Below, in pieces: positions 1-7,923 of a DNA stretch of 64,000 nucleotides. Within the stretch, counting starts at the first letter, position 1; every line of letters begins with the position of its first letter. The stretch covers positions 124,001 to 188,000 of the forward strand of contig JAFEDR010000001.1 of NCBI GenBank assembly GCA_018241525.1, read 5' to 3'. A model generated the notes under the pieces. That model saw only the letters and a list, made by a program, of their open reading frames with translations, made no database searches and was not told the origin of the DNA. Both the position numbers and the translations under genes were made by a program. The stretch is from Pseudomonadota bacterium (lineage in GTDB: Bacteria; Pseudomonadota; Gammaproteobacteria; Steroidobacterales; Steroidobacteraceae).

Positions 1-1184
1 TTGGGGTCGATCAGCGCCCGCGTGGTCGCGTACCCGCCCCAGCCGAACTGCCCGGCGGAGCCGAGCTGCTCGGCCGCGGCCGGGCTCGTCATCACGCCGA
101 CACCCAGCCCGTAGCCGTAGCCGGGCGCGAGCGGCGCGATGCCCGCGGGCGCGAGGTGGTCGGCGCTCAGCAGCTCGACCGTCTTGCGGCTGAGGATCCG
201 CACGTCGCCGAGCCGCCCGCCATTGAGCAGCATCTGCGCGAAGCGCAGGTAGTCGCGCGGGGTCGACGAGAGGCTGGCGCCGCCGAAGGGATGGCCGGTG
301 AAGCGCGCGTAGGCGTCACCGTCGAAGTTGTCGCCCGGCAGGATGCGCCCGTCCGCGGCCGGGTGGTAGATCGACGCGAAGCGATCGCGCAGCGCTGGTG
401 GCACGCCGAAGACGGTGTCCTTCATGCCGAGCGGGCCAAAGATGACCTTCCGGCAGTAGGCGTCGAAGGGCATCCCGGAGAAGTGCTCGACCAGTGCCGC
501 CTGGACCTCGTGCGCAAAGCTGTAGTGCCAGTGCGTGCCGGGCGCGTACAGGAGCGGCATCGTCGCCAGCTTGTCGACGAAGGCCTGCAACGTCAGCTGG
601 TCCGTATAGGCGAGCCCGGCGGCGCGGTAGGCGCGATCGATGGCGGTGTCGCCGAAGTAGCCGTAGCTGAAGCCGGCGGTGTGACGCAGCACGTCCTCGA
701 TCGTGATCGGCTGGGTCGTCTCGTCGTAGAGCGGCGCGTCCGGTGCCTCGGGGTTGCGCAGCACCTTCATGTGCGCGAACGCCGGCAGGTACTTCGCGAC
801 CGGGTCGGAGAGCCGGAAGCGGCCCTGCTCGTAGAGCGTCAGCAGCGCCACGCTGGTCACCGGCTTCGTCATCGACTGCAGCCGGAACAGCGCGTCGGCG
901 CGCATCGGCCGGTGGCTGGCGGCGTCGGCCTCGCCGTAGGCCTTGAGGTAGGCGAGCTGGCCGCGACGGGCGATCAGCACCACGGCACCGGCCTTGCGGC
1001 CGGCAGCGACCTCCGACTCGATGTATTGATCGAGCCGCGCCAGCCGCTCGGCGGAGAGGCCCGCGCTTGCGGGTGGAACGGCCGGCAGCGGCGCGTCGGC
1101 CGGGGTCGCGGCGCGCGCGACCGAGAGGGCGAGGACGAGGCAGAGGGCCGGAACGGCAGTCCGGCGACGCGGGGTCGGCATCAT
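1..1184 (-). CDS. Serine hydrolase, beta-lactamase/EstB family (C-terminus cut by window edge)
   Basis: An open minus-strand frame runs from ATG at 1184 off the left edge (394 codons visible). The N-terminus is a basic stretch followed by an Ala/Leu/Val-rich segment ending in ARA, a likely Sec signal peptide, so the enzyme is probably periplasmic or outer-membrane associated. The class-C-type nucleophile motif SMTK (SxxK) follows about 100 residues in. A YSF triad (YxN position) and a late GWGG segment resemble EstB-type esterases more than true beta-lactamases. An ATG three bases downstream (1181) is an alternative start. It lies 19 bp behind the dimethylargininase gene and is probably the last gene of that operon. 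The substrate is unknown; an ester of a small amine is conceivable but is only inference. Confidence 0.8.
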   Translation of the reverse strand, partial: MMPTPRRRTAVPALCLVLALSVARAATPADAPLPAVPPASAGLSAERLARLDQYIESEVAAGRKAGAVVLIARRGQLAYLKAYGEADAASHRPMRADALFRLQSMTKPVTSVALLTLYEQGRFRLSDPVAKYLPAFAHMKVLRNPEAPDAPLYDETTQPITIEDVLRHTAGFSYGYFGDTAIDRAYRAAGLAYTDQLTLQAFVDKLATMPLLYAPGTHWHYSFAHEVQAALVEHFSGMPFDAYCRKVIFGPLGMKDTVFGVPPALRDRFASIYHPAADGRILPGDNFDGDAYARFTGHPFGGASLSSTPRDYLRFAQMLLNGGRLGDVRILSRKTVELLSADHLAPAGIAPLAPGYGYGLGVGVMTSPAAAEQLGSAGQFGWGGYATTRALIDP

Positions 1185-1203
1185 CTGCCGAGCGTAGCAG
1201 GGA

Positions 1204-1983
1204 TCAGAAGCGCAGCGACAGGCAGCTGAGGCCGCCGTCCATCTTGCGGAACTCACTCATCTCGAGCGGCAGCGGGTCGTAGCCGAGGCGCGCCAGCGCG
1301 TCCGCGAAGCGCGGGTAGCCGGCGGCGACGAGCACGCGGTCGTTCACGCGGACGCAGTTGGCCGCGTAGCCTTCGGCCGGCTCGACGCGCACGAGCTCGT
1401 AGCGCGCGAAGGCCGGCAGCGCCGGCAGGTTCGCCTGGATCGCGAGCCGGCCGTCGCCGAGGTAGGCGATGCCGGTCTTGAGGTGCAGGAGCCCCGCGAC
1501 CGCGCGGATGTCGACCGTCGTCGCGCGCAGGCCGAGATCGCCGAGCCGCGCCGCGAGCTGCGCGGCGCCGGCCTCGTTGGTGCGCGCGGTGATGCCGATC
1601 AGCACGCCGTCGTCCGTCTCGCAGACGTCGCCGCCGTCGACCGTGCCCGGGGCCTCGACCCGCGTGCTCGGGCAGCCGAGCTGCGCCAGCGCGGCGGCGA
1701 CGACCTCGGTCTCGCCGCGGCGCGCGTCGGCGCCGGGGCGCGTGATCACCGCGCCCCGGGGGGTCACGATCGCGACGTCCTCGACGAACGTGCCGTCCGG
1801 GTAGCGCGGGTCGGCGGGCAGGGTGGTCGTCTTGAGACCACAGCTCTCGAGCGCCGCCTGGTAGCGGCGATGCTGCTCCAGCGCCCGGGCGATGACCGGC
1901 GCGCCCTCGGCGGAGGTCGTGATGCCGGCGGCGTAGTTGTCGCCCGGCGTGCGCAGCAGGGCCCGCGTGAAGCGTGTGCTCAC
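1204..1983 (-). CDS. Dimethylargininase (N(G),N(G)-dimethylarginine dimethylaminohydrolase)
   Basis: A 259-residue cytoplasmic enzyme of the amidinotransferase/pentein fold. The family hydrolyses dimethyl- or monomethylarginine to citrulline plus dimethylamine or methylamine. Visible landmarks are FVED early in the chain, TVDGGDV, a His in GLLHLKTG and the C-terminal MDGGLSCLSLRF block with the catalytic Cys; order and spacing match bacterial DDAH and length is usual. GTG at 1983 is chosen because it follows the upstream dehydratase stop (1985-1987) by one base and begins the conserved N-terminus (FTRALLRTPG). It is co-transcribed with carnitine-type genes and faces AruI/AruH, linking methylarginine, dimethylamine and arginine breakdown. 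Arginine deiminase is less likely because of the DDAH-type C-terminus. Confidence 0.9.
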   Translation of the reverse strand: MSTRFTRALLRTPGDNYAAGITTSAEGAPVIARALEQHRRYQAALESCGLKTTTLPADPRYPDGTFVEDVAIVTPRGAVITRPGADARRGETEVVAAALAQLGCPSTRVEAPGTVDGGDVCETDDGVLIGITARTNEAGAAQLAARLGDLGLRATTVDIRAVAGLLHLKTGIAYLGDGRLAIQANLPALPAFARYELVRVEPAEGYAANCVRVNDRVLVAAGYPRFADALARLGYDPLPLEMSEFRKMDGGLSCLSLRF

Positions 1984-1984
1984 C

Positions 1985-2761
1985 TCAGCGGCCCTTCCAG
2001 ACCGGCTTGCGCTTCTCGGTGAAGGCGCGCGTGCCCTCGAGCAGGTCCTCGGAGCGCGCCACGCGGTTGACCGCGTGCAGCGCATCGTGCACCTCGAACG
2101 CCGCGTTGGTGCCGACCATCTCGGTGTGCTGCAACAGCTGCTTCAGCGCCGGGAACAGCAGCGGTGGGCCCTCCTCGAGCAGCTGCGCGACCTCGCGCGC
2201 CTTGGCAAGGCCCTGGCCCTTCGGGACGACCCAGTTCGCCAGACCCCAGTGCTTGGCCTCGGCGGCCTCCATCGGCCGGCCGGTGAACAGCATCTCGACC
2301 GCGATGTGGTAGGGAATCCGCCGCCTGAGCTTGATCCCGGCCGCGTCGGGCACCACGCCGACCTTGATCTCGGGCAGCGCGAAGCGCGCGTGCTCCTCCA
2401 TCACGATCAGGTCCGTGCCGAGCACCATCTCGAACCCGCCGCCGTAGGCGATGCCGTTCACGGCCGAGATGATCGGCTTGTCGAGGTTGCGCGGGTAGTT
2501 GAGCCCGCCGAAGCCCGCCACGCCCCAGTCCGAGTCCGTGGGCTCGCCCGAGGCGGCGCCCTTGAGGTCCCAGCCCGGGCAGAAGAACTTCTCGCCGGCG
2601 CCGGTCAGGATGCCGATGCGCAGCTCCGGGTCGCGCTGGAAGCTCGTCCAGATGTCGTTGAGCCGCAGGCTCATGGCCCGGTCGATCGCGTTGGCCTTCG
2701 GCCGGTCGAGCGTGACCTCGAGGATCGAGCCGCGTCGCTCGGTCTTGACGCCGTCAGTCAT
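1985..2761 (-). CDS. caiD: Carnitinyl-CoA dehydratase-like crotonase (CaiD family)
   Basis: A 258-residue crotonase-fold protein. CaiD interconverts crotonobetainyl-CoA and L-carnitinyl-CoA. It carries both crotonase glutamates, E111 in GGGFE and E131 in ALPEIKVG. It also carries the oxyanion-hole GWDLK segment and a C-terminus (SEDLLEG...AFTEKRKPVWKGR) very like E. coli CaiD. ATG at 2761 is preferred over an in-frame upstream codon because it lies one base after the stop of the ligase gene and gives the family N-terminus. It sits between an acyl-CoA ligase and DDAH in a tightly packed operon whose first genes resemble CdhC/CdhB. A generic enoyl-CoA hydratase is the alternative, but the specific C-terminal match favours CaiD. 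Confidence 0.82.
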   Translation of the reverse strand: MTDGVKTERRGSILEVTLDRPKANAIDRAMSLRLNDIWTSFQRDPELRIGILTGAGEKFFCPGWDLKGAASGEPTDSDWGVAGFGGLNYPRNLDKPIISAVNGIAYGGGFEMVLGTDLIVMEEHARFALPEIKVGVVPDAAGIKLRRRIPYHIAVEMLFTGRPMEAAEAKHWGLANWVVPKGQGLAKAREVAQLLEEGPPLLFPALKQLLQHTEMVGTNAAFEVHDALHAVNRVARSEDLLEGTRAFTEKRKPVWKGR

Positions 2762-2762
2762 G

Positions 2763-4817
2763 TCAGTCTCCCGTGAGTCGGACCAGCGCATCCACCGCCA
2801 CGACCCCGCGGCCGGCCGGACGCACGATGATGGGGTTCACGTCGAGCTCGGCGAGCGTGTCGAGCTGCGCACCCGCGTACTCGGCCACGGCCAGCACGGC
2901 CTGCACCAGCGCCTCGACGTCGCCGGCCGGCTTGCCGCGAAAGCCTGCCAGCAGCGTCGCGACGCGCAGCCCGGCGAGCGCGGCGCGCACCCGCGGCGCG
3001 GTGAACGGCGGCAGCAGGCTGACGCTGTCCTTGAGGTACTCGGTCATCACGCCGCCGGCGCCGAGCACCAGCACCTGGCCGAACTGCGCATCGACCGTGA
3101 TACCGACCAGGATCTCGGCGACGCCGTCCGTGACCATCTGCTCGACCAGCACCTGGTCCGCGAGCCGGCTCAGGCGCTGCGCGACGGCGCTCGCCTCGGC
3201 GGCGCTGCGCACGTTCAGGGCGACGCCGCCGACGTCGGACTTGTGCGCGATCTCGGCCGACAGTGCCTTGATCACGACCGGATAGCCGATCGCGTCCGCC
3301 GCCGCGGCCGCCTCGGCGCAGGCGACCGCCCGCGCCGCCGGCACCGGCACGCCATGCGCGGCGAGCGCGGCCTTGCCGGCGCGCTCGTCGAGCGTGCGCA
3401 CGCCGGCCCGCGGCCGCGGGATACGCAGCGCCACGGTCGCGCCCTCGCGCCAGGCGCGGCCGATCGCCGCGGCGAGATCGAGCGCCTCGACCGCCTCGCG
3501 CTGGCCCTGCAGCGGAATGACGCCGGCGGCCAGCAGCCGCTCGCGCAGGCTGCGGAAGATCGTCTCGGGCAGCGCCGCGAGCAGCGCGGCGCGCGTCTTC
3601 GTGCCGCGGCTCGCGGCGATGAACTCGTCGATCGGCATCATGAACGACGACGGGTCGGCGCGATCGTCCGGCGGGCAGTCGAGCATGTATGCGGCGACGT
3701 CGTAGCCGGCGTTCAGCACCGTGTCGAACATGCCGCGCAGGCCCTGCTGGTCGAACCAGTTGTAGGTATGCGCGTCGAAGGGGTTGGCGACCGTGATGCG
3801 CTCGTCGAGCGCGGCGCGCAGCCGTTCGGCAGTCGCTCCCGGGAACGGCGGGAACTCGAGCGCGGTGTGGCGCGCGACGTCCGAGATCATCGCCATGTCG
3901 CCACCCGAGTGGCCGAAGACCAAGGTCCGGGCGCCGGGCAGCGGCCCGCCGAAGTGCAGCACCTTGAGCGTCTCGGCGAGCGTCGCGAGCGTGTCGCAGC
4001 GGGCGATGCCGGCCTGCCGGCAGAAGGCATCGAACACCTGGTCGGCGCCGGCGAGCGCGCCGGTGTGGGTCGCCGCGGTCTGTGCCGCGGCGGCGGTGCG
4101 GCCCGCCTTGACGAGCGCGATGGGCTTGCCCTTGGCGCGCGCGATTTCGACGGCGCGCGCGAAGCGAGCGATGTCCTTGACGCCCTCGAGGTACAGGCCG
4201 AAGGCGCTGACGCGCGGATCCTCGCTCAGCGACTCGATCAGGTCCTCGACCGCGAGGCGCGACTGGTTGCCCACCGACACCAGGTAGCCGATCGGCAGCG
4301 AGCGGCCGTTGAAGGTCAGGGTCAGCGAGATGGTGCCGCTCTGGCACAGCAGCGCGACGCCGCGCTCGGGACAGTCGCCGACCACCTGGTCCGGCCAGAG
4401 CGCTGCACGGTCGAAGAAGTTGATGAGCCCGTAGCAATTGGGGCCCGTGAACGGCAGGTCGCCGGCCGCGGCGAGCAGCGCGCGCGTCAGCTCGCGGCCG
4501 CGCTCGGTCGCGGTCTCGTCGAAGCCGGAGGCGAAGCAGACGAAGCCACCGGCGCCGCGGCGGGCGAGCGCGCCGGCGAGCGCCGGGATGTCGGCGGCCG
4601 GGGCGGCCAGGAAGGTCGCATCCGGCGCCCCGGGCAGCTCGTCGACCGACCGGTAGTAGTGCGTGTCGGCGGTCGAGGCGCGGGTCGGGTGGATGCGCCA
4701 GGTGGTGCCGGCGAAGCCGATGCGCCGGCCGGCGGCTGCGACGCCGTCGGTCCAGCCGCCGCCCACGAGCGCGATCGTGCGCGGCGCGAGCAGGCGCTCA
4801 AGGGGGGCGCGCGCCAT
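2763..4817 (-). CDS. Acyl-CoA synthetase, NDP-forming (CoA-binding, CoA-ligase and ATP-grasp domains)
   Basis: A 684-residue single-chain ADP-forming acyl-CoA ligase. The N-terminal Rossmann CoA-binding domain starts at TIALVGGG, followed by succinyl-CoA-synthetase-like domains (GPNCYGLIN, CQSGTISL, FGHSGGDMA). The C-terminal ATP-grasp domain has VVIKALSAEIAHKSDVGGV and ends in LDVNPIIV. The family activates a carboxylate to its CoA thioester with ATP to ADP. ATG at 4817 abuts the stop of the thioesterase (4818-4820). Placed between CdhB/CdhC-like and CaiD-like genes, it probably takes the activating role that CaiC (an AMP-forming ligase) has in E. coli, acting on carnitine, crotonobetaine or gamma-butyrobetaine; that substrate is inferred. 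Length and domain order are normal for the family. Confidence 0.85.
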   Translation of the reverse strand: MARAPLERLLAPRTIALVGGGWTDGVAAAGRRIGFAGTTWRIHPTRASTADTHYYRSVDELPGAPDATFLAAPAADIPALAGALARRGAGGFVCFASGFDETATERGRELTRALLAAAGDLPFTGPNCYGLINFFDRAALWPDQVVGDCPERGVALLCQSGTISLTLTFNGRSLPIGYLVSVGNQSRLAVEDLIESLSEDPRVSAFGLYLEGVKDIARFARAVEIARAKGKPIALVKAGRTAAAAQTAATHTGALAGADQVFDAFCRQAGIARCDTLATLAETLKVLHFGGPLPGARTLVFGHSGGDMAMISDVARHTALEFPPFPGATAERLRAALDERITVANPFDAHTYNWFDQQGLRGMFDTVLNAGYDVAAYMLDCPPDDRADPSSFMMPIDEFIAASRGTKTRAALLAALPETIFRSLRERLLAAGVIPLQGQREAVEALDLAAAIGRAWREGATVALRIPRPRAGVRTLDERAGKAALAAHGVPVPAARAVACAEAAAAADAIGYPVVIKALSAEIAHKSDVGGVALNVRSAAEASAVAQRLSRLADQVLVEQMVTDGVAEILVGITVDAQFGQVLVLGAGGVMTEYLKDSVSLLPPFTAPRVRAALAGLRVATLLAGFRGKPAGDVEALVQAVLAVAEYAGAQLDTLAELDVNPIIVRPAGRGVVAVDALVRLTGD

Positions 4818-5294
4818 CTAGCGCTTCTTGAGCGCGAGCTCGCGGGAGCGGGGCCCGGGCCAGTCGCCGCCATCGGCCTCGGCGCGCAGCCGCTCGAGCG
4901 CCGCCAGCACCTCGGGCGGGAAGGGCGCGGCGCCGGGCTTCTCGCCCTGGTGGACGTGCAGCAGCATGAACTCCGCAGTCGCGACCGGGGACGGATGGCG
5001 CGCGATGCGCACCTCGCAGCCGAGGTGCAGCCGCTTCGCATCGAGGCCGAGCACCACGCAGTCGATCTCGAGCGTGTCGCTCGCCTTGACCTCCTCGAGC
5101 CAGTGCATGTGCATCTCGAGGGTGTAGAGCGTGTTGCGGGTCCGGCCGCGGTAGGCCGCGTCGATGCCGACCCGGTCCATCAGCGCATCGATCGCATCGC
5201 TGAGCACGACGCCGTAGTAGGCGTCGCGCAGGTGGCCGTTGTAGTCGATCCAGCCGGGCTGGACCGCCGAGCGGTAGATCCGCAGTCCCGCCAT
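4818..5294 (-). CDS. cdhB: Hotdog-fold thioesterase, betainyl-CoA thioesterase-like (CdhB)
   Basis: A 158-residue 4-hydroxybenzoyl-CoA-thioesterase-type hotdog protein. The active-site region WIDYNGHLRDAYY (residues 15-27) has the Asp/Asn/His arrangement of the family and resembles pseudomonad CdhB, which releases glycine betaine from betainyl-CoA. It lies 8 bp behind the CdhC-like gene and directly abuts the ligase gene, the same pairing of thioesterase with 3-dehydrocarnitine cleavage enzyme known from carnitine catabolism. Cytoplasmic; no signal peptide. The last 20 residues are charged and without a recognised motif. The substrate call rests on neighbourhood plus motif, so a related short-chain acyl-CoA thioesterase cannot be excluded. 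Confidence 0.78.
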   Translation of the reverse strand: MAGLRIYRSAVQPGWIDYNGHLRDAYYGVVLSDAIDALMDRVGIDAAYRGRTRNTLYTLEMHMHWLEEVKASDTLEIDCVVLGLDAKRLHLGCEVRIARHPSPVATAEFMLLHVHQGEKPGAAPFPPEVLAALERLRAEADGGDWPGPRSRELALKKR

Positions 5295-5302
5295 GGCCGC
5301 CG

Positions 5303-6202
5303 TCAGCCGATCTTCAGCCGGTCACGGACCTCGGCCGGCCCGATGATCCGCGCGCCCATCGCCTCGACGATGCCGCGCGCCTTGCTGACGAGCTGCGCAT
5401 TCGAGGCGTACACGCCCTTGCTGAGGTAGAGGTTGTCCTCGAGGCCGACGCGCACGTTGCCGCCCACCAGCACCGACTGCGCCGCCCACGGCATCTGCAT
5501 GCGGCTGATCGCGAACGAGGTCCAGACGGCGTCCGCGGGCAGGGTGTTGATCATCGCCAGCAGGTGGCCGGTGTCGGCCGGCATGCCCCAGGCGATGCCC
5601 ATGCACAGCTGCACGAGCGGCGGCGGCACGACCAGGCCCTCCTTGATCATCTGCTTCACGAACCAGAGGTTGCCGGTGTCGAAGATCTCGAACTCCGGCT
5701 TGACGCCGAGGTCCTTGCAGATCGCCGCCCCCTGCCGCAGGTAGTTCGGCGTCGAGACGTAGGCGCGGTTGCCGTCGCCGAAGTTCAGGCTGCCGCAATC
5801 GAGCGTGCAGATGTCCGGGCGGTACTTGCCCTCGTGGCACAGGTCGATGACGTGCCGCATCCGGTCTTCCTGCGTGCAGAAGTCGCTGCCCGGGGCCGGC
5901 GTGTCCTTGAGGCCGTGCTCGCCGACCACGATGTAGCCGCCCATGCCGCAGGTCAGGTTGACGATGACGTCGGTGCCGCTCTCGCGGATGGCCTTGACCA
6001 CGGCGCGGTAGTGCTTGGTCTCCATGCTGAACGCGCCGGTCTCCGGGTCGCGCACGTGGATGTGGACGATCGCGGCGCCGGCCTTCGCGGCCTCGACGGC
6101 CGAGGCGGCGATGTCGGCGGGGGTAACCGCGCAGTACGGGCTCTTCGTCACCTTGGTGTCGTCGCCCGTAATGGCGCAGGTGATCATCACGTCGTGGTTC
6201 AT
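5303..6202 (-). CDS. cdhC: Beta-keto acid cleavage enzyme, 3-dehydrocarnitine:acetyl-CoA type (CdhC-like)
   Basis: A 299-residue BKACE/DUF849 TIM-barrel protein. These Zn-dependent enzymes condense a beta-keto acid with acetyl-CoA to give a new acyl-CoA and acetoacetate; CdhC turns 3-dehydrocarnitine into betainyl-CoA. HIHVRDP (H47 and H49 are metal ligands), NLTCGMGG, EFEIFDTG and VGLEDNLY are present in family order. ATG at 6202 is the first gene of the leftward operon, read from the intergenic region with the 6230-6250 inverted repeat. The adjacent CdhB- and CaiD-like genes support the dehydrocarnitine assignment. BKACE substrate specificity varies widely, so the exact substrate is inferred. 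Confidence 0.85.
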   Translation of the reverse strand: MNHDVMITCAITGDDTKVTKSPYCAVTPADIAASAVEAAKAGAAIVHIHVRDPETGAFSMETKHYRAVVKAIRESGTDVIVNLTCGMGGYIVVGEHGLKDTPAPGSDFCTQEDRMRHVIDLCHEGKYRPDICTLDCGSLNFGDGNRAYVSTPNYLRQGAAICKDLGVKPEFEIFDTGNLWFVKQMIKEGLVVPPPLVQLCMGIAWGMPADTGHLLAMINTLPADAVWTSFAISRMQMPWAAQSVLVGGNVRVGLEDNLYLSKGVYASNAQLVSKARGIVEAMGARIIGPAEVRDRLKIG

Positions 6203-6321
6203 GGGGCTCCCTCGCGATCGCGGATCGTCATATTATCGCGCCCATAATATTTACGCCACCGCACCGACGGGCCGCCCGGAAGCCGTCCGCGTGGGATACT
6301 GGGACCCGTGGGGGGTGACAG
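6203..6321. promoter_or_regulatory. Divergent promoter region between cdhC-like and aruI-like operons
   Basis: This 119-bp region separates divergently transcribed genes and holds an AT-rich island (about 6228-6253) in otherwise very GC-rich DNA. It contains the perfect inverted repeat described separately. The GGGGGTGAC stretch just before 6322 can act as ribosome binding site for the rightward gene, and CGAGGGAGC lies just upstream of the leftward start. I cannot define -35/-10 elements with confidence. Confidence 0.6.
6230..6250. promoter_or_regulatory. Perfect inverted repeat, candidate operator
   Basis: ATATTAT, 7-bp spacer, ATAATAT. The arms are perfectly complementary and lie 28 bp upstream of the cdhC-like start and 71 bp upstream of the aruI-like start. 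Such an AT-rich palindrome is improbable in this base composition and is well placed to control both operons. No regulator gene is adjacent, so the cognate protein is unknown. Confidence 0.6.
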
Positions 6322-7923
6322 ATGAAGAAGACTCTCGGAGCGTACCTGATCGAGGACCTGGAGGCGCGCGGCGTCCGCCACGTCTTCGGTATCCCGGGCG
6401 TGCACAACCTCGAGTTCTACCGCGGCCTCGCCCGGTCCGGGATCCGTCACGTGGCCGGCCGCCACGAGCAGGGGCTCGGGTTCATGGCGGACGGTTACGC
6501 GCGCGTGAGTGGCTCACCCGCGGTCTGCTTCACCATCACCGGGCCCGGGCTCACGAACATCGTCACCGCCATGGGCCAGGCGTACGGCGACTCGATCCCG
6601 CTGGTGGTGATCGCGAGCGAGAACCGCCGCGGCGAACTCGGCACCGGGCGGGGCTTCCTGCACGAGATGCCCGACCAGCTCGGCGTCGCGGCGCGGGTCG
6701 CCGGGCTCAGCCGGCGGGTGACGGCGCCCGAGCAGCTGCCGGAGGCGCTCGACCTCGCCTTCGGCGGCGCGGTCGGGCTGCGGCCACGGCCGGCGTACAT
6801 CGAGATCCCGCGCGACGTGATCACGGAGGACGCGAGCGCGCTGCCGCCGCCAGGTCGCGGCCGGCCGCCGCACCGGGCGGCCGCCGAGTCGGGCGCCGTG
6901 GCCGCTGCCGCCCGGCGGCTGGCGGCCGCCCGGGCGCCGGTGATTCTCGCGGGCGGCGGCGCACTCGGTGCCGCCGCCGAGCTGCGCCGGGTCGCCGAGG
7001 CGCTCGATGCACCGGTGGTGATGACGGTGAACGGGCGTGGCCTGCTGCCGCCCGAGCATCCGCTCGGCGTCTCGCTGAGCCCGTCGCTCGAGCCGGTGCG
7101 CGCGCTGATCGCGGCCGCCGACACGGTGCTCGCGGTCGGCACCGAGTTCGGCCCGACCGACTACGATATGTACTCGGTCAGCGACTTCCCGCAGCCGCCG
7201 CACCTGATCCGCATCGACATCGACGCGGCGCACATGAAGCGCAGCGTGCGCGCGGACCTCGCGCTGCTCGGCGACTCGCGCGCGACGCTGGCGGCGCTGC
7301 TCGGCCAGGATCTCGGTGCGGGCCGGCCGCGGCGCGGCGCTGAACGGACCGGCGCGGCCGCGAGCGCCGCGCTTGCTGCCCTGTCCCCCGCCTACCGGCG
7401 CGAGATCGGCTTCCTCGAGACGATCCGCGCGGCGCTGCCCGGTGCGATCCTGGTCGGTGACTCGACCCAGGCGGTCTACGCGGGCAACCTCGGCTTCGCC
7501 GCCGCGACCCCCGGGTCTTGGTTCAACAGCGCGACTGGCTACGGCACCCTCGGCTATGCGCTGCCGGCATCCACCGGTGCCGGGCTCGCTGCGCCCGACC
7601 GCCCGGTCGTGTGCCTGACCGGCGACGGTGGCATCCAGTTCACGCTCGGCGAACTCGCCGTGCCGCGCGACGTCGACGCATGGACCGCGATCGTGGTCTG
7701 GAACAACCACGGCTACGGCGAGATCAAGAACTCGATGATCGCGGTCGGCATCGAGCCCGAGGGCGTCGACGTCCGCCCGCCGGACTTCGCCGCGCTGGCC
7801 GGGGCCTACGGCTACGGCCATCGCGTGATTGACTCGCTGCCGGCGCTGGCGGCGGCGCTCGCCGACTTCGGCGCCCGGCGCCAGGTCGTCGTCCTCGAGG
7901 TCCGCGCGGAGCGCTTCGAATGA
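6322..7923 (+). CDS. aruI: ThDP-dependent decarboxylase, 5-guanidino-2-oxopentanoate decarboxylase-like (AruI)
   Basis: A 533-residue acetolactate-synthase/benzoylformate-decarboxylase family protein. The N-terminal PYR domain carries the ThDP-activating Glu in RHEQG (E49). The C-terminal PP domain has LTGDGGIQFTLGEL...NNHGYGEIKNSM, the GDG-NN cofactor motif. In the arginine transaminase pathway AruI decarboxylates 2-ketoarginine to 4-guanidinobutyraldehyde. The specific call comes from the next gene, which overlaps by 4 nt (ATGA) and closely resembles AruH. Length matches the family. With DDAH across the divergent promoter, the pair may handle arginine or a methylated or otherwise modified arginine-type keto acid. 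Other 2-oxoacid decarboxylases of the family are the alternative. Confidence 0.78.
   Translation: MKKTLGAYLIEDLEARGVRHVFGIPGVHNLEFYRGLARSGIRHVAGRHEQGLGFMADGYARVSGSPAVCFTITGPGLTNIVTAMGQAYGDSIPLVVIASENRRGELGTGRGFLHEMPDQLGVAARVAGLSRRVTAPEQLPEALDLAFGGAVGLRPRPAYIEIPRDVITEDASALPPPGRGRPPHRAAAESGAVAAAARRLAAARAPVILAGGGALGAAAELRRVAEALDAPVVMTVNGRGLLPPEHPLGVSLSPSLEPVRALIAAADTVLAVGTEFGPTDYDMYSVSDFPQPPHLIRIDIDAAHMKRSVRADLALLGDSRATLAALLGQDLGAGRPRRGAERTGAAASAALAALSPAYRREIGFLETIRAALPGAILVGDSTQAVYAGNLGFAAATPGSWFNSATGYGTLGYALPASTGAGLAAPDRPVVCLTGDGGIQFTLGELAVPRDVDAWTAIVVWNNHGYGEIKNSMIAVGIEPEGVDVRPPDFAALAGAYGYGHRVIDSLPALAAALADFGARRQVVVLEVRAERFE

Noticed and set aside
2499..5429. A plus-strand frame of about 976 codons antisense to the ligase operon
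   Set aside because: Low-complexity translation with no motif, while the minus strand encodes four recognisable enzymes with tight operon spacing.
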